From Enterobacter hormaechei subsp. hoffmannii (lineage in GTDB: Bacteria > Pseudomonadota > Gammaproteobacteria > Enterobacterales > Enterobacteriaceae), in assembly GCF_001729745.1 (NCBI RefSeq), contig NZ_CP017186.1, forward strand, positions 1,302,001 to 1,366,000: a DNA stretch of 64,000 nucleotides. Direction: 5' to 3'. A program made the position numbers and the translations under genes. How positions within the stretch are numbered: position 1 is the stretch's first letter; every line of letters starts with the position of its first letter. The notes beneath the pieces are model-generated. The model was not told the DNA's origin. It saw only the letters and a list, made by a program, of their open reading frames with translations, and did not search any database. Shown here in pieces: positions 9,850-20,275 of this stretch.

Positions 9850-10641
9850 ATGCCAGAAGGTCCGGAGATCCGCCGCGCGGCGGATAGCCTGGAGGCGGCG
9901 ATAAAGGGCAAACCTCTGACACACGTCTGGTTTGCCTTTCCTCAACTCAAACCGTTTGAATCGCAGCTGGTGGGACAGACGGTGACCCACATTGAAACGC
10001 GCGGCAAAGCGTTACTCACCCACTTTTCCCATAACCTGACGTTATATAGCCACAATCAGCTTTACGGCGTCTGGCGGGTGGTAAAGGCGGACGAGCAGCC
10101 GCAAACGACCCGCGTGCTGCGCGTGCGGCTACAAACGGCGGATAAGGCGATCCTGCTCTACAGCGCTTCTGATATCGAAATGTTAACGCCGGAGCAGTTG
10201 CTCACGCACCCGTTCTTACAGCGGGTTGGGCCGGACGTGCTGGATATGCGCCTGACGGCAAGCGATGTGAAAGCCCGGCTGTTATCGCCCACATTCCGCA
10301 ACCGGCAGTTTTCCGGGCTGTTGCTCGATCAGGCATTTCTGGCGGGGCTGGGAAACTACCTGCGGGTGGAGATCCTCTGGGAAGTCGGGCTGGCGCCGCA
10401 GCACAAAGCGTCGCAGCTAAGCGATGAACAGCTGGAGGCGCTGTCCCACGCGTTGCTGGATATTCCACGGCTGTCGTACAACACGCGTGGCGTGGTGGAT
10501 GAGAACAAGCATCACGGAGCGTTGTTTCGCTTCAAGGTGTTTCATCGGGCGGGTAAAAAGTGTGAGCGGTGTGGCGGGGTGATTGAGAAGGCGACGATCT
10601 CTTCCAGACCGTTTTACTGGTGTCCTGGGTGCCAGATGTAA
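9850..10641 (+). CDS. nei: Endonuclease VIII, DNA glycosylase/AP lyase
   Basis: Nei removes oxidised pyrimidines from DNA and cuts the strand by beta,delta-elimination. The 263-residue protein (E. coli length) begins [11 protein letters not shown], in which Pro2 is the Schiff-base nucleophile and Glu3 is catalytic. The C-terminal zinc finger has the Cys pairs KCERCGG and YWCPGCQM. The start is ATG 9850 after AAAGGACA. It ends in a REP-type element that also serves as terminator against the convergent gltA. Confidence 0.97.
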   Translation: MPEGPEIRRAADSLEAAIKGKPLTHVWFAFPQLKPFESQLVGQTVTHIETRGKALLTHFSHNLTLYSHNQLYGVWRVVKADEQPQTTRVLRVRLQTADKAILLYSASDIEMLTPEQLLTHPFLQRVGPDVLDMRLTASDVKARLLSPTFRNRQFSGLLLDQAFLAGLGNYLRVEILWEVGLAPQHKASQLSDEQLEALSHALLDIPRLSYNTRGVVDENKHHGALFRFKVFHRAGKKCERCGGVIEKATISSRPFYWCPGCQM

Positions 10642-10723
10642 AAAAGCCGGGTGGCGGCTACGCCTTACCCGGCCTACATCTCGCACTTGTAGGCCCGGCA
10701 AGCGAAGCGCCGCCGGGCGTGTT
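10641..10723 (+). repeat. REP pair (BIME) between nei and gltA, acting as terminators
   Basis: Two head-to-head REP-like palindromes. The left one (10645-10673, stem GCCGGGT / ACCCGGC) is preceded by an A-run, so it reads as a terminator for gltA on the minus strand. The right one (10693-10718, stem GCCCGGC / GCCGGGC) is followed by a T-run on the plus strand and terminates nei. Related elements recur at six other gene borders in this window. Confidence 0.85.
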
Positions 10724-10725
10724 TT

Positions 10726-12009
10726 TTAGCGCTTAATATCAGACTTAAAGTCACGCTGCTCGTAGCCGGTATACAGCTGACGAGGACGGGCGATTTTCAT
10801 GCCTTCGCTGTGCATTTCGTTCCAGTGCGCAATCCAGCCTACGGTACGCGCCATGGCGAAGATCACGGTGAACATGGAAGACGGAATGCCCATCGCTTTC
10901 AGGATGATACCGGAGTAGAAATCGACGTTCGGGTAGAGTTTTTTCTCGATGAAGTACGGGTCGTTCAGCGCGATGTGTTCCAGCTCCATCGCCACTTCCA
11001 GCAGATCATCTTTGGTGCCCAGCTCTTTCAGCACTTCGTGGCAGGTCTCACGCATAACGGTCGCGCGAGGGTCGTAGTTTTTGTAAACACGGTGACCGAA
11101 GCCCATCAGACGGAAGGAGTCATTCTTGTCTTTCGCGCGGCGCACGAACTCAGGAATGTGCTCAACGGAGCTGATCTCCTCCAGCATCTTCAGTGCTGCT
11201 TCGTTCGCGCCGCCGTGCGCCGGTCCCCACAGGGAGGCGATACCCGCAGCGATACAGGCGAACGGGTTCGCGCCGGAAGAGCCTGCGGTACGGACGGTAG
11301 AGGTCGAGGCGTTCTGTTCGTGGTCAGCGTGCAGGATCAGAATACGGTCCATCGCGCGTTCCAGCACCGGGTTCACTTCGTACTCTTCACACGGCGTGGA
11401 GAACATCATGCGCAGGAAGTTACCTGCGTAGGAGAGGTCGTTGCGTGGATACACAAACGGCTGACCGATAGAGTATTTGTAACACATCGCCGCCATGGTA
11501 GGCATTTTGGACAGCAGACGGAACGCCGCGATATCACGGTGACGTGGGTTATTCACGTCCAGAGAATCGTGGTAGAACGCCGCCAGCGCACCGGTAATAC
11601 CGCACATGACCGCCATCGGATGAGAGTCACGACGGAACGCATGGAACAGACGGGTAATCTGCTCATGGATCATGGTGTGACGGGTCACGGTGGTTTTAAA
11701 TTCATCGTACTGGGCCTGCGTCGGTTTTTCGCCGTTCAGCAGGATGTAGCACACTTCCAGATAGTTGGATTCGGTGGCTAACTGATCGATGGGGAAGCCG
11801 CGATGGAGCAGGATACCTTCGTCACCGTCAATGTAGGTGATTTTGGATTCGCAAGATGCGGTAGAGGTGAATCCAGGGTCAAAGGTGAATACCCCTTTGG
11901 AACCCAGCGTACGGATATCAATAACATCCTGACCGAGCGTGCCTTTTAGCACATCCAGTTCAATAGCATCATCACCATTTAGGGTGAGTTTTGCCTTTGT
12001 ATCAGCCAT
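10726..12009 (-). CDS. gltA: Citrate synthase (type II, hexameric)
   Basis: Citrate synthase condenses acetyl-CoA and oxaloacetate to citrate at the entry of the TCA cycle in the cytoplasm. The 427 residues equal the E. coli length. The signature [14 protein letters not shown] around residue 303 holds the active-site His. Other landmarks are [34 protein letters not shown] and [13 protein letters not shown]. The N-terminal domain typical of the NADH-inhibited type II enzymes is present. It is divergent from sdhC across a 650-base control region. Confidence 0.99.
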   Translation of the reverse strand: MADTKAKLTLNGDDAIELDVLKGTLGQDVIDIRTLGSKGVFTFDPGFTSTASCESKITYIDGDEGILLHRGFPIDQLATESNYLEVCYILLNGEKPTQAQYDEFKTTVTRHTMIHEQITRLFHAFRRDSHPMAVMCGITGALAAFYHDSLDVNNPRHRDIAAFRLLSKMPTMAAMCYKYSIGQPFVYPRNDLSYAGNFLRMMFSTPCEEYEVNPVLERAMDRILILHADHEQNASTSTVRTAGSSGANPFACIAAGIASLWGPAHGGANEAALKMLEEISSVEHIPEFVRRAKDKNDSFRLMGFGHRVYKNYDPRATVMRETCHEVLKELGTKDDLLEVAMELEHIALNDPYFIEKKLYPNVDFYSGIILKAMGIPSSMFTVIFAMARTVGWIAHWNEMHSEGMKIARPRQLYTGYEQRDFKSDIKR

Positions 12010-12406
12010 TTACGGTCTCCTTAGCGCCTTATGCTTAAGACTGCGCTTTACCGGATTTGCTTTCAGCTGTTAATCATCGTTACCAGATTGTTATTTGGCT
12101 TACCGCTCAGCTCACGAGGAGAAACCAGGGTACAGAGCTATGGCGCCTTGCAGGTAAACGAATGAAATATCAGTGAAACAACAGCAAATCAGCGTTTTTG
12201 CAGTCCGAATTATTCAAACCTGTATATCACTAATAACTGTCCTGATAACTTCGGTCAATACCATCACACTGTTACATAACTATTTGTCAGGTGAAAGAGA
12301 GACCTCATAACTTTTGCGCATTATATGCCTTTTCTGATGACGTTTGTAACAATATTGTTTAACATTTGTCAAATCAGATGATTAAAAATTAAAAAGATGT
12401 TGTTAT

Positions 12407-12422
12407 CGTGACCCCGATCACT
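12407..12422 (+). promoter_or_regulatory. CRP-binding site upstream of sdhC
   Basis: CGTGA-CCCCGA-TCACT matches the CRP consensus TGTGA-N6-TCACA at 8 of 10 positions. Its centre is about 80 bases before the predicted sdhC transcription start, close to the position of the known E. coli sdhC CRP site. Confidence 0.65.
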
Positions 12423-12459
12423 GTTCCAGAGAAAACCCAACAAACTGTATGTAGGTTAA

Positions 12460-12488
12460 TTGTAATGATTTTGTGAACGGCCTATACT
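12460..12488 (+). promoter_or_regulatory. sdhC sigma-70 promoter
   Basis: TTGTAA (12460-12465) and TATACT (12483-12488) with a 17-base spacer; the stretch is almost identical to the mapped E. coli sdhC promoter region. Confidence 0.8.
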
Positions 12489-12663
12489 GCCGCCAGGTCT
12501 CCGGAACACCCTGCAATCCCGAGCCACCCAGCGTTGTAACGTGTCGTTTTAGCATTTGGAAGCAATGTTTTGCATGACGCGCAGTTATAGAAAAGGAACG
12601 CTGTCTGACCCGCATCGCAGTCCGGAGGAAGGAAACAATAAGAACAGCATGTGGGCGTTATTC

Positions 12664-13053
12664 ATGATAAGAAATGTGAAAAAACAAAGACCTGTCAATC
12701 TGGATCTCAAAACGATCCGATTCCCTGTAACAGCAATAGCGTCCATTCTGCACCGTGTTTCTGGTGTGATTACGTTTGTGGCGGTTGGTATCTTGCTGTG
12801 GTTACTGGGAACCAGCCTCTCATCTCCTGAAGGATTCCTCCAGGCCTCAGCCATCATGAACAGCTTCTTCGTGAAATTTATCATGTGGGGCATTCTGACC
12901 GCGCTGGCCTATCACGTGGTTGGCGGCGTTCGCCATATGCTGATGGACTTTGGCTACCTGGAAGAGACGTTCGAGGCCGGTAAACGTACCGCTAACATTT
13001 CATTTGTGATCACTGTCGTGCTTTCACTTCTCGCAGGAGTTCTCGTATGGTAA
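12664..13053 (+). CDS. sdhC: Succinate dehydrogenase cytochrome b556 subunit
   Basis: SdhC is one of the two membrane anchors that bind haem b and ubiquinone in complex II. The 129 residues have three hydrophobic spans. The segment SILHRVSGV (near residues 27-35) holds the conserved ubiquinone-site Ser and Arg, and [17 protein letters not shown] (about 81-97) holds the haem-ligand His. The start at ATG 12664 ([15 protein letters not shown]) matches the E. coli protein. An in-frame ATG at 12649 would add five residues (MWALF) and lies nearer the GGAGGAAGGAA ribosome site, so it is a real alternative. It overlaps sdhD by seven bases. Confidence 0.96.
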   Translation: MIRNVKKQRPVNLDLKTIRFPVTAIASILHRVSGVITFVAVGILLWLLGTSLSSPEGFLQASAIMNSFFVKFIMWGILTALAYHVVGGVRHMLMDFGYLEETFEAGKRTANISFVITVVLSLLAGVLVW

Positions 13054-13394
13054 GCAACGCCTCCGCATTAGGACGCAACGGCGTACATGACTTCATCCTG
13101 GTCCGCGCTACCGCCATCGTCCTCACGCTCTACATCATCTATATGATCGGTTTCTTCGCCACTAGCGGCACACTGACGTGGGAAATCTGGAGTGGTTTCT
13201 TCGGATCGGCCTTCACCAAAGTGTTCACCCTGCTGGCCCTGTTCTCCATCCTTATTCATGCCTGGATTGGCATGTGGCAGGTGTTGACCGATTACGTTAA
13301 ACCGCTGGCGATTCGCCTTCCGCTGCAACTGATTATTGTTGTTGCTCTGCTGGTTTACGTCATTTATGGATTTGTTGTGGTGTGGGGTGTGTAA
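13047..13394 (+). CDS. sdhD: Succinate dehydrogenase hydrophobic membrane anchor subunit
   Basis: SdhD is the second membrane anchor of complex II. The 115-residue protein begins [20 protein letters not shown] and has three hydrophobic spans. The segment [15 protein letters not shown] (about residues 71-85) contains the conserved His and the quinone-site Tyr-Asp region. Its ATG lies within the end of sdhC and its stop shares one base with the sdhA start (TAATG), so the operon is tightly coupled. Confidence 0.97.
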   Translation: MVSNASALGRNGVHDFILVRATAIVLTLYIIYMIGFFATSGTLTWEIWSGFFGSAFTKVFTLLALFSILIHAWIGMWQVLTDYVKPLAIRLPLQLIIVVALLVYVIYGFVVVWGV

Positions 13395-15160
13395 TGAAAC
13401 TGCCAGTCAGAGAATTTGATGCTGTTGTGATTGGTGCGGGTGGCGCAGGTATGCGCGCCGCACTGCAAATTTCCCAGAGCGGCCAGACCTGTGCGCTGCT
13501 CTCTAAAGTATTCCCGACCCGTTCCCACACTGTGTCTGCGCAGGGCGGTATCACCGTTGCGCTGGGTAATTCCCATGAAGATAACTGGGAATGGCACATG
13601 TACGATACGGTAAAAGGTTCCGACTACATCGGCGACCAGGATGCCATCGAATATATGTGTAAAACCGGCCCGGAAGCGATTCTGGAGCTGGACCACATGG
13701 GTCTGCCGTTCTCCCGTCTGGAAAATGGCACCATCTATCAGCGTCCGTTTGGCGGCCAGTCGAAAAACTTCGGCGGCGAACAGGCGGCACGTACCGCAGC
13801 AGCGGCTGACCGTACCGGCCACGCGCTGCTGCACACGCTCTATCAGCAAAACCTGAAAAACCACACCACCATCTTCTCCGAGTGGTATGCGTTGGATCTG
13901 GTGAAAAACGCCGATGGCGCGGTGGTGGGTTGTACCGCACTGTGCATTGAAACCGGTGAAGTGGTCTATTTCAAAGCGCGCGCAACCGTGCTGGCCACCG
14001 GCGGCGCAGGCCGTATCTATCAGTCCACTACCAACGCCCACATCAACACCGGTGACGGCGTTGGGATGGCTATCCGCGCTGGCGTGCCGGTGCAGGACAT
14101 GGAGATGTGGCAGTTCCACCCAACCGGTATCGCCGGTGCGGGCGTGCTGGTGACAGAAGGCTGCCGTGGTGAAGGTGGCTATCTGCTGAACAAACATGGC
14201 GAGCGCTTCATGGAGCGTTATGCCCCGAATGCGAAAGACCTGGCGGGCCGTGACGTGGTGGCGCGTTCCATCATGATCGAAATCCGTGAAGGCCGCGGCT
14301 GCGACGGCCCTTGGGGCCCGCACGCGAAGCTGAAACTCGACCATCTGGGTAAAGAAGTGCTGGAATCCCGTCTGCCGGGCATTCTGGAACTGTCCCGCAC
14401 CTTCGCCCACGTCGACCCGGTAAAAGAGCCGATTCCGGTTATCCCAACCTGTCACTACATGATGGGCGGTATTCCGACCAAAGTGACCGGTCAGGCGCTG
14501 ACCGTGAACGAGCAGGGTGAAGACGTGGTCATCCCTGGTCTGTTTGCGGTAGGCGAAATTGCCTGCGTATCCGTGCACGGCGCAAACCGTCTGGGCGGCA
14601 ACTCCCTGCTGGACCTGGTGGTATTTGGCCGTGCGGTGGGGCTGCATCTCCAGGAATCTATTGCCGAGCAGGGCGCGTTGCGTGATGCGACCGACGACGA
14701 AATTGATGCCTCTCTTGAGCGCCTCAACCGCTGGAACGGCAACCGTAACGGCGAAGATCCGGTAGAAATCCGTAAAGCGCTGCAAGAGTGTATGCAGCAC
14801 AACTTCTCGGTATTCCGTGAAGGTGACGCGATGGCCAAAGGGCTGGAGCAACTGAAAGCGATCCGCGAGCGTCTGAAGAATGCCCGTCTGGACGATACCT
14901 CGAGCGAGTTCAACACCCAGCGCGTTGAGTGCCTGGAGCTGGATAACCTGATGGAAACCGCGTTCGCGACCGCGATGTCGGCAAACTTCCGTACCGAAAG
15001 CCGTGGCGCCCATAGCCGCTTCGACTTCCCGGATCGTGATGACGAAAACTGGCTGTGCCATTCCCTGTATCTGCCAGAGTCGGAAACCATGACGCGTCGT
15101 AGCGTTAACATGGAACCGAAACTGCGTCCGGCGTTCCCGCCGAAGATTCGTACTTACTAA
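13394..15160 (+). CDS. sdhA: Succinate dehydrogenase flavoprotein subunit
   Basis: SdhA oxidises succinate to fumarate using covalently bound FAD on the cytoplasmic face of complex II. The 588-residue product begins [20 protein letters not shown], a dinucleotide-binding fold. His45 in [10 protein letters not shown] is the covalent FAD attachment site. The substrate region includes [21 protein letters not shown] and the active-site Arg in [11 protein letters not shown]. The start at 13394 was chosen over an in-frame ATG at 13382 because it gives the E. coli N terminus and the TAATG junction with sdhD. Confidence 0.99.
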   Translation: MKLPVREFDAVVIGAGGAGMRAALQISQSGQTCALLSKVFPTRSHTVSAQGGITVALGNSHEDNWEWHMYDTVKGSDYIGDQDAIEYMCKTGPEAILELDHMGLPFSRLENGTIYQRPFGGQSKNFGGEQAARTAAAADRTGHALLHTLYQQNLKNHTTIFSEWYALDLVKNADGAVVGCTALCIETGEVVYFKARATVLATGGAGRIYQSTTNAHINTGDGVGMAIRAGVPVQDMEMWQFHPTGIAGAGVLVTEGCRGEGGYLLNKHGERFMERYAPNAKDLAGRDVVARSIMIEIREGRGCDGPWGPHAKLKLDHLGKEVLESRLPGILELSRTFAHVDPVKEPIPVIPTCHYMMGGIPTKVTGQALTVNEQGEDVVIPGLFAVGEIACVSVHGANRLGGNSLLDLVVFGRAVGLHLQESIAEQGALRDATDDEIDASLERLNRWNGNRNGEDPVEIRKALQECMQHNFSVFREGDAMAKGLEQLKAIRERLKNARLDDTSSEFNTQRVECLELDNLMETAFATAMSANFRTESRGAHSRFDFPDRDDENWLCHSLYLPESETMTRRSVNMEPKLRPAFPPKIRTY

Positions 15161-15175
15161 TGCGGAGACAGGATA

Positions 15176-15892
15176 ATGAAACTCGAATTCTCAGTTTATC
15201 GTTATAACCCGGATGTAGACGATGCTCCGCGTATGCAGGATTACACCCTCGAAGCGGAAGAAGGTCGTGACATGATGCTGCTGGATGCTTTAATCCAGCT
15301 GAAAGAAAAAGATCCTACGCTGTCGTTCCGCCGCTCCTGCCGTGAAGGGGTATGTGGCTCTGACGGTGTAAACATGAACGGCAAAAACGGTCTGGCCTGT
15401 ATCACGCCAATTTCAGCGCTACAGCGTGCAGGCCAGAAAATTGTCATCCGTCCTCTGCCTGGCCTGCCGGTCGTGCGTGATTTGGTGGTGGACATGGGGC
15501 AATTCTATGCACAATATGAGAAGATTAAGCCTTACTTATTGAATAATGGGCAAAATCCACCCGCTCGCGAGCACTTACAGTCGCCTGAGCAGCGTGAAAA
15601 ACTCGATGGGTTGTACGAGTGTATTCTCTGTGCATGCTGTTCAACGTCATGCCCGTCATTCTGGTGGAACCCGGATAAATTTATCGGCCCTGCGGGTCTG
15701 CTGGCTGCCTATCGCTTCCTGATCGACAGCCGCGATACCGAAACCGAGAATCGTCTGGAAGGGTTAAGTGACGCTTTCAGCGTATTCCGCTGCCATAGCA
15801 TCATGAACTGCGTCAGTGTGTGTCCTAAGGGGCTGAACCCGACGCGCGCCATCGGCCATATTAAGTCGATGTTGTTGCAGCGCAGTGCGTAA
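15176..15892 (+). CDS. sdhB: Succinate dehydrogenase iron-sulfur subunit
   Basis: SdhB carries electrons from SdhA to ubiquinone through three iron-sulfur clusters. In the 238-residue protein the [2Fe-2S] cysteines are in SCREGVCGSDG and LAC (residues 55-75), the [4Fe-4S] ligands in CILCACCSTSCP (about 149-160), and the [3Fe-4S] ligands in CHSIMNCVSVCPKG. It is the last sdh gene, followed by a REP element and then sucA, and is probably read through into sucABCD. Confidence 0.99.
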   Translation: MKLEFSVYRYNPDVDDAPRMQDYTLEAEEGRDMMLLDALIQLKEKDPTLSFRRSCREGVCGSDGVNMNGKNGLACITPISALQRAGQKIVIRPLPGLPVVRDLVVDMGQFYAQYEKIKPYLLNNGQNPPAREHLQSPEQREKLDGLYECILCACCSTSCPSFWWNPDKFIGPAGLLAAYRFLIDSRDTETENRLEGLSDAFSVFRCHSIMNCVSVCPKGLNPTRAIGHIKSMLLQRSA

Positions 15893-15899
15893 GTAACAA

Positions 15900-15966
15900 C
15901 GCCGGATGGCGCTGCGCTTATCAGGCCTACGTAACAGTAGGCCCGGTAAGCGTAGCGCCACTGGGC
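15900..15966. repeat. REP pair between sdhB and sucA
   Basis: Two inverted REP-like units: 15900-15925 and its partner 15938-15966, with the common cores GCCGGATGGCGCTGCGCTTA and AGGCCCGGTAAGCGTAGCGC. Elements like this stabilise upstream mRNA or attenuate read-through. Confidence 0.75.
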
Positions 15967-15976
15967 AAATTGCAGA

Positions 15977-16020
15977 AACCTTTAAAAACTGCCCTGAAGT
16001 TTAGACAGTTTCTAAAGGTT
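15977..16020. promoter_or_regulatory. Long imperfect hairpin upstream of sucA
   Basis: AACCTTTAAAAACTG (15977-15991) pairs with CAGTTTCTAAAGGTT (16006-16020) over 15 bp with a single mismatch and a 14-base loop. There is no T-run, so it is not a typical terminator. It lies about 110 bases before the sucA start within the sdhB-sucA spacer and may be an operator, an RNA processing site or an mRNA stabiliser. Confidence 0.55.
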
Positions 16021-16130
16021 CCTTCGCGGGCCAAATGAAAAGAGCTCGCAGGTGAACCCCGGCACGTACACGTGGTGTGCGTGGTAGTTTCTACGGCGAA
16101 AGTAAGCATAAAAATGCTTAAGGGATCACG

Positions 16131-18938
16131 ATGCAGAACGGCGCAATGAAAGCCTGGCTGGACTCTTCTTACCTCTCTGGTTCAAACCAGAGCTGGATAG
16201 AACAGCTCTATGAAGACTTCTTAACCGATCCTGACTCAGTGGACGCAAACTGGCGTTCCATGTTCCAGCAGTTGCCTGGTACAGGGGTCAAACCGGATCA
16301 ATTCCATTCAAAAACACGTGATTATTTCCGTCGTCTGGCGAAGGATGCCTCACGTTACTCTTCTGCGATTTCCGACCCTGACACCAATGCGAAGCAGGTA
16401 AAAGTCCTGCAGCTTATCAACGCTTATCGCTTCCGTGGTCACCAGCATGCGAATCTCGATCCGCTGGGACTGTGGCAGCAGGAACGTGTAGCGGATCTCG
16501 ATCCGGCTTATCACGATCTGACCGAGGCCGATTTCCAGGAAAGCTTTAACGTAGGTTCCTTTGCCATCGGCAAAGACACGATGAAGCTGGGCGATCTGAT
16601 TGATGCGCTCAAGCAAACCTACTGCGGCTCCATCGGCGCGGAATATATGCACATTACCTCCACCGAAGAGAAACGCTGGATCCAGCAGCGTATCGAATCC
16701 GTGGCGGGTCACGCGAATTTCTCAGCAGACGAGAAAAAACGTTTCCTGAGCGAACTGACGGCAGCCGAAGGCCTTGAGCGCTATCTGGGCGCGAAATTCC
16801 CGGGCGCAAAACGCTTCTCACTGGAGGGCGGCGATGCGTTAGTCCCGATGCTGAAAGAGCTGATTCGTCATGCCGGTAAGAGCGGCACGCGCGAAGTGGT
16901 GCTGGGCATGGCGCACCGTGGCCGTCTGAACGTGCTGGTTAACGTGCTGGGTAAAAAACCGCAGGATCTGTTCGACGAATTTGCGGGTAAACATAAAGAG
17001 CACCTCGGCACCGGTGACGTGAAGTACCACATGGGCTTCTCGTCGGATATCGAAACCGAGGGCGGTCAGGTTCACCTGGCGCTGGCGTTTAACCCGTCGC
17101 ACCTGGAAATCGTCAGCCCGGTGGTTATCGGTTCCGTGCGTGCGCGTCTGGATCGTCTGGACGAGCCGAGCAGCAATAAAGTGCTGCCAATCACCATTCA
17201 CGGTGATGCGGCAGTCACAGGGCAGGGCGTGGTTCAGGAAACCCTGAACATGTCGAAAGCGCGTGGTTATGAAGTGGGCGGTACCGTTCGCATCGTAATC
17301 AACAACCAGGTGGGCTTCACCACCTCTAACCCGCTGGATGCGCGTTCTACCCCGTACTGCACCGACATCGGTAAAATGGTTCAGGCGCCAATCTTCCACG
17401 TAAACGCGGATGACCCGGAAGCCGTTGCTTTCGTTACCCGTCTGGCGCTGGACTTCCGTAACACCTTTAAGCGCGACGTGTTCATTGACCTCTTCTGCTA
17501 CCGCCGTCACGGCCACAACGAAGCGGATGAGCCAAGTGCAACCCAGCCGCTGATGTACCAGAAAATCAAAAAACACCCGACGCCGCGTAAAATCTATGCT
17601 GACAAGCTGGAAAGCGAAAAAGTGGCGACGCTGGAGGATGCGACCGAAATGGTCAATCTTTATCGCGACGCGCTGGACGCGGGTGAATGCGTGGTCAAAG
17701 AGCTGCGCCCAATGAACATGCACTCCTTTACCTGGTCGCCGTACCTCAACCACGAGTGGGACGAGAGCTACCCGAACAAGGTTGAGATGAAGCGTTTGCA
17801 GGAGCTGGCTAAACGCATCAGCACCGTGCCGGAAGCGATCGAGATGCAATCCCGCGTGGCCAAGATCTATGGCGACCGCCAGGCCATGGCGGCGGGTGAA
17901 AAGCTGTTCGACTGGGGCGGCGCGGAAACGCTGGCCTATGCGACGCTGGTTGACGAAGGTATTCCGGTTCGTCTGTCCGGTGAAGATGCGGGTCGTGGCA
18001 CTTTCTTCCACCGTCATGCGGTTGTACACAACCAGTCTAACGGTTCAACCTATACTCCGCTTCAGCACGTGCATAACGGTCAGGGCCAGTTCAAGGTCTG
18101 GGACTCCGTGCTGTCAGAAGAAGCGGTTCTGGCCTTCGAATACGGCTACGCCACCGCAGAACCTCGCACCCTGACTATCTGGGAAGCGCAGTTCGGTGAC
18201 TTCGCCAACGGTGCGCAGGTCGTCATCGACCAGTTCATCTCCTCCGGTGAGCAGAAGTGGGGCCGTATGTGTGGTCTGGTGATGTTGCTGCCGCACGGCT
18301 ATGAAGGACAAGGGCCGGAGCACTCCTCCGCGCGTCTGGAGCGTTATCTGCAACTCTGCGCCGAGCAGAACATGCAGGTCTGCGTGCCGTCCACCCCGGC
18401 TCAGGTGTACCACATGTTGCGTCGTCAGGCGCTGCGCGGTATGCGCCGTCCGCTGGTGGTCATGTCGCCAAAATCCCTGCTGCGTCATCCGCTGGCGGTT
18501 TCGAGCCTGGATGAACTGGCTAACGGCACCTTCCTGCCAGCCATCGGTGAAATTGACGAGCTGGATCCGCAGGCCGTTAAGCGTGTCGTAATGTGTTCTG
18601 GTAAGGTTTATTACGACCTGCTGGAACAGCGCCGTAAGAACGATCAGAAAGATGTCGCCATCGTGCGTATCGAGCAGCTTTATCCGTTCCCGCATCAGGC
18701 GATGCAGGAAGTGCTGAAACAGTACGCTCACGTTCATGATTTTGTCTGGTGCCAGGAAGAGCCGCTCAACCAGGGCGCATGGTATTGCAGCCAGCATCAT
18801 TTCCGTGAAGTGATTCCATTTGGGTCTGCCCTGCGTTATGCAGGTCGCCCGGCCTCCGCCTCTCCGGCGGTAGGGTATATGTCCGTTCACCAGAAGCAGC
18901 AACAAGATCTGGTCAATGACGCGCTGAACGTCGATTAA
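16131..18938 (+). CDS. sucA: 2-oxoglutarate dehydrogenase E1 component
   Basis: SucA is the thiamine-diphosphate-dependent E1 that decarboxylates 2-oxoglutarate and passes the succinyl group to SucB. The 935-residue protein (E. coli 933) starts [20 protein letters not shown]. Landmarks include [37 protein letters not shown], and the cofactor segment [12 protein letters not shown] with [18 protein letters not shown]. The C-terminal transketolase-like part includes [18 protein letters not shown] 16131 is preceded by AAGGGATCACG. sucB begins 14 bases after the stop. Confidence 0.99.
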   Translation: MQNGAMKAWLDSSYLSGSNQSWIEQLYEDFLTDPDSVDANWRSMFQQLPGTGVKPDQFHSKTRDYFRRLAKDASRYSSAISDPDTNAKQVKVLQLINAYRFRGHQHANLDPLGLWQQERVADLDPAYHDLTEADFQESFNVGSFAIGKDTMKLGDLIDALKQTYCGSIGAEYMHITSTEEKRWIQQRIESVAGHANFSADEKKRFLSELTAAEGLERYLGAKFPGAKRFSLEGGDALVPMLKELIRHAGKSGTREVVLGMAHRGRLNVLVNVLGKKPQDLFDEFAGKHKEHLGTGDVKYHMGFSSDIETEGGQVHLALAFNPSHLEIVSPVVIGSVRARLDRLDEPSSNKVLPITIHGDAAVTGQGVVQETLNMSKARGYEVGGTVRIVINNQVGFTTSNPLDARSTPYCTDIGKMVQAPIFHVNADDPEAVAFVTRLALDFRNTFKRDVFIDLFCYRRHGHNEADEPSATQPLMYQKIKKHPTPRKIYADKLESEKVATLEDATEMVNLYRDALDAGECVVKELRPMNMHSFTWSPYLNHEWDESYPNKVEMKRLQELAKRISTVPEAIEMQSRVAKIYGDRQAMAAGEKLFDWGGAETLAYATLVDEGIPVRLSGEDAGRGTFFHRHAVVHNQSNGSTYTPLQHVHNGQGQFKVWDSVLSEEAVLAFEYGYATAEPRTLTIWEAQFGDFANGAQVVIDQFISSGEQKWGRMCGLVMLLPHGYEGQGPEHSSARLERYLQLCAEQNMQVCVPSTPAQVYHMLRRQALRGMRRPLVVMSPKSLLRHPLAVSSLDELANGTFLPAIGEIDELDPQAVKRVVMCSGKVYYDLLEQRRKNDQKDVAIVRIEQLYPFPHQAMQEVLKQYAHVHDFVWCQEEPLNQGAWYCSQHHFREVIPFGSALRYAGRPASASPAVGYMSVHQKQQQDLVNDALNVD

Positions 18939-18952
18939 TTAAAGGATACATA

Positions 18953-20179
18953 ATGAGTAGCGTAGATATTCTTGTTCCCGACCTGCCTGAGTCCGTAGCA
19001 GATGCAACCGTCGCCACCTGGCACAAAAAACCAGGCGACGCGGTAACCCGTGACGAAGTGCTGGTAGAAATCGAAACTGACAAAGTGGTACTGGAAGTAC
19101 CGGCTTCAGCGGATGGCATTCTGGATGCAGTCCTGGAAGACGAAGGTACGACCGTGACTTCTCGCCAGATCCTGGGTCGCCTGCGTGAAGGCAACAGCGC
19201 GGGCAAAGAGTCCAGCGCGAAATCTGAAGAGAAAGCGTCTACCCCAGCCCAGCGCCAGCAGGCGTCTCTGGAAGAGCAAACCAATGACGCGCTCAGCCCG
19301 GCGATCCGTCGCCTGCTGGCTGAGCACAGCCTCGATCCGGCAGCCATCAAAGGTACCGGCGTGGGTGGCCGTCTGACTCGCGAAGATATCGACAAGCATC
19401 TGGCAAAAGCGCCTTCAGAGGCGAAAGCGGAAGCGAAAGCCCCTGCGGCAGCGGCAGCGGCACAGCCAGCTCTTGGCGCGCGTAGCGAAAAACGCGTGCC
19501 GATGACCCGCCTGCGCAAGCGCGTGGCCGAGCGTCTGCTGGAAGCGAAAAACTCCACCGCGATGCTGACCACCTTCAACGAAGTCAACATGAAGCCAATC
19601 ATGGACCTGCGCAAGCAGTACGGTGACGCGTTTGAAAAACGTCACGGTATCCGTCTGGGCTTCATGTCCTTCTACGTGAAAGCGGTAGTTGAAGCGCTGA
19701 AACGCTACCCGGAAGTGAACGCGTCTATCGATGGCGATGACGTGGTTTACCACAACTACTTCGACGTCAGCATGGCGGTTTCTACCCCACGCGGCCTGGT
19801 CACCCCGGTTCTGCGTGATGTGGACACCCTGGGTATGGCTGACATTGAGAAGAAAATCAAAGAGCTGGCCGTGAAAGGCCGCGACGGCAAGCTGACCGTT
19901 GAAGACCTGACTGGCGGTAACTTCACCATTACCAACGGTGGCGTGTTCGGCTCGCTGATGTCTACCCCGATCATCAACCCGCCGCAGAGCGCGATCCTGG
20001 GTATGCACGCCATTAAAGATCGTCCAATGGCGGTAGACGGTAAAGTTGAGATCCTGCCGATGATGTACCTGGCGCTCTCATACGATCACCGCCTGATCGA
20101 CGGCCGCGAGTCCGTAGGCTTCCTGGTTGCCATTAAAGAGCTGCTGGAAGATCCAACGCGTCTGCTGCTGGACGTTTAG
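18953..20179 (+). CDS. sucB: Dihydrolipoyllysine-residue succinyltransferase (E2 of 2-oxoglutarate dehydrogenase)
   Basis: SucB forms the core of the 2-oxoglutarate dehydrogenase complex and transfers succinyl from lipoate to CoA. The 408 residues (E. coli 405) show the N-terminal lipoyl domain with the lipoylated Lys in [14 protein letters not shown] (about residue 44), an E3-binding domain ([20 protein letters not shown], about 117-136), an Ala/Lys-rich linker, and the catalytic domain ending with [15 protein letters not shown], which holds the catalytic His and Asp. It is separated from sucC by a REP-like element. Confidence 0.99.
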   Translation: MSSVDILVPDLPESVADATVATWHKKPGDAVTRDEVLVEIETDKVVLEVPASADGILDAVLEDEGTTVTSRQILGRLREGNSAGKESSAKSEEKASTPAQRQQASLEEQTNDALSPAIRRLLAEHSLDPAAIKGTGVGGRLTREDIDKHLAKAPSEAKAEAKAPAAAAAAQPALGARSEKRVPMTRLRKRVAERLLEAKNSTAMLTTFNEVNMKPIMDLRKQYGDAFEKRHGIRLGFMSFYVKAVVEALKRYPEVNASIDGDDVVYHNYFDVSMAVSTPRGLVTPVLRDVDTLGMADIEKKIKELAVKGRDGKLTVEDLTGGNFTITNGGVFGSLMSTPIINPPQSAILGMHAIKDRPMAVDGKVEILPMMYLALSYDHRLIDGRESVGFLVAIKELLEDPTRLLLDV

Positions 20180-20198
20180 TAACTATTTAGCATCACCT

Positions 20199-20238
20199 GC
20201 CCTGTAGGCCGGATAAGCGTAGCGCCGGTCTACAGGTT
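20199..20238. repeat. REP-like element between sucB and sucC
   Basis: A palindromic stretch with the core GTAGGCCGGATAAGCGTAGC and a matching downstream arm (CCGGTCTAC). It is a single unit of the type found at other gene borders in this window. Confidence 0.7.
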
Positions 20239-20275
20239 TGAAGATAACGATTACCCTGAAGGATGGATAGAACAC

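Larger units (their letters stand above)
12010..12663. promoter_or_regulatory. Divergent gltA / sdhC control region
   Basis: About 650 bases without a convincing gene on either strand. The central part (12220-12420) is AT-rich. The right half holds a CRP site (12407-12422) and the sdhC promoter (12460-12488). From known E. coli biology ArcA and FNR sites are expected here, but I cannot assign their positions with certainty. The long leader of sdhC (from about 12495) is where sRNA control by RyhB and Spot 42 is known in E. coli. Confidence 0.8.

Noticed and set aside
13364-15061. 565-codon open frame antisense to sdhA
   Set aside because: It lies wholly opposite sdhA, is a by-product of biased codon use, has a composition unlike real proteins and no ribosome site or family motif.
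16839-18029. 396-codon frame antisense to sucA
   Set aside because: Shadow of the highly expressed sucA codon pattern; no recognisable domain.
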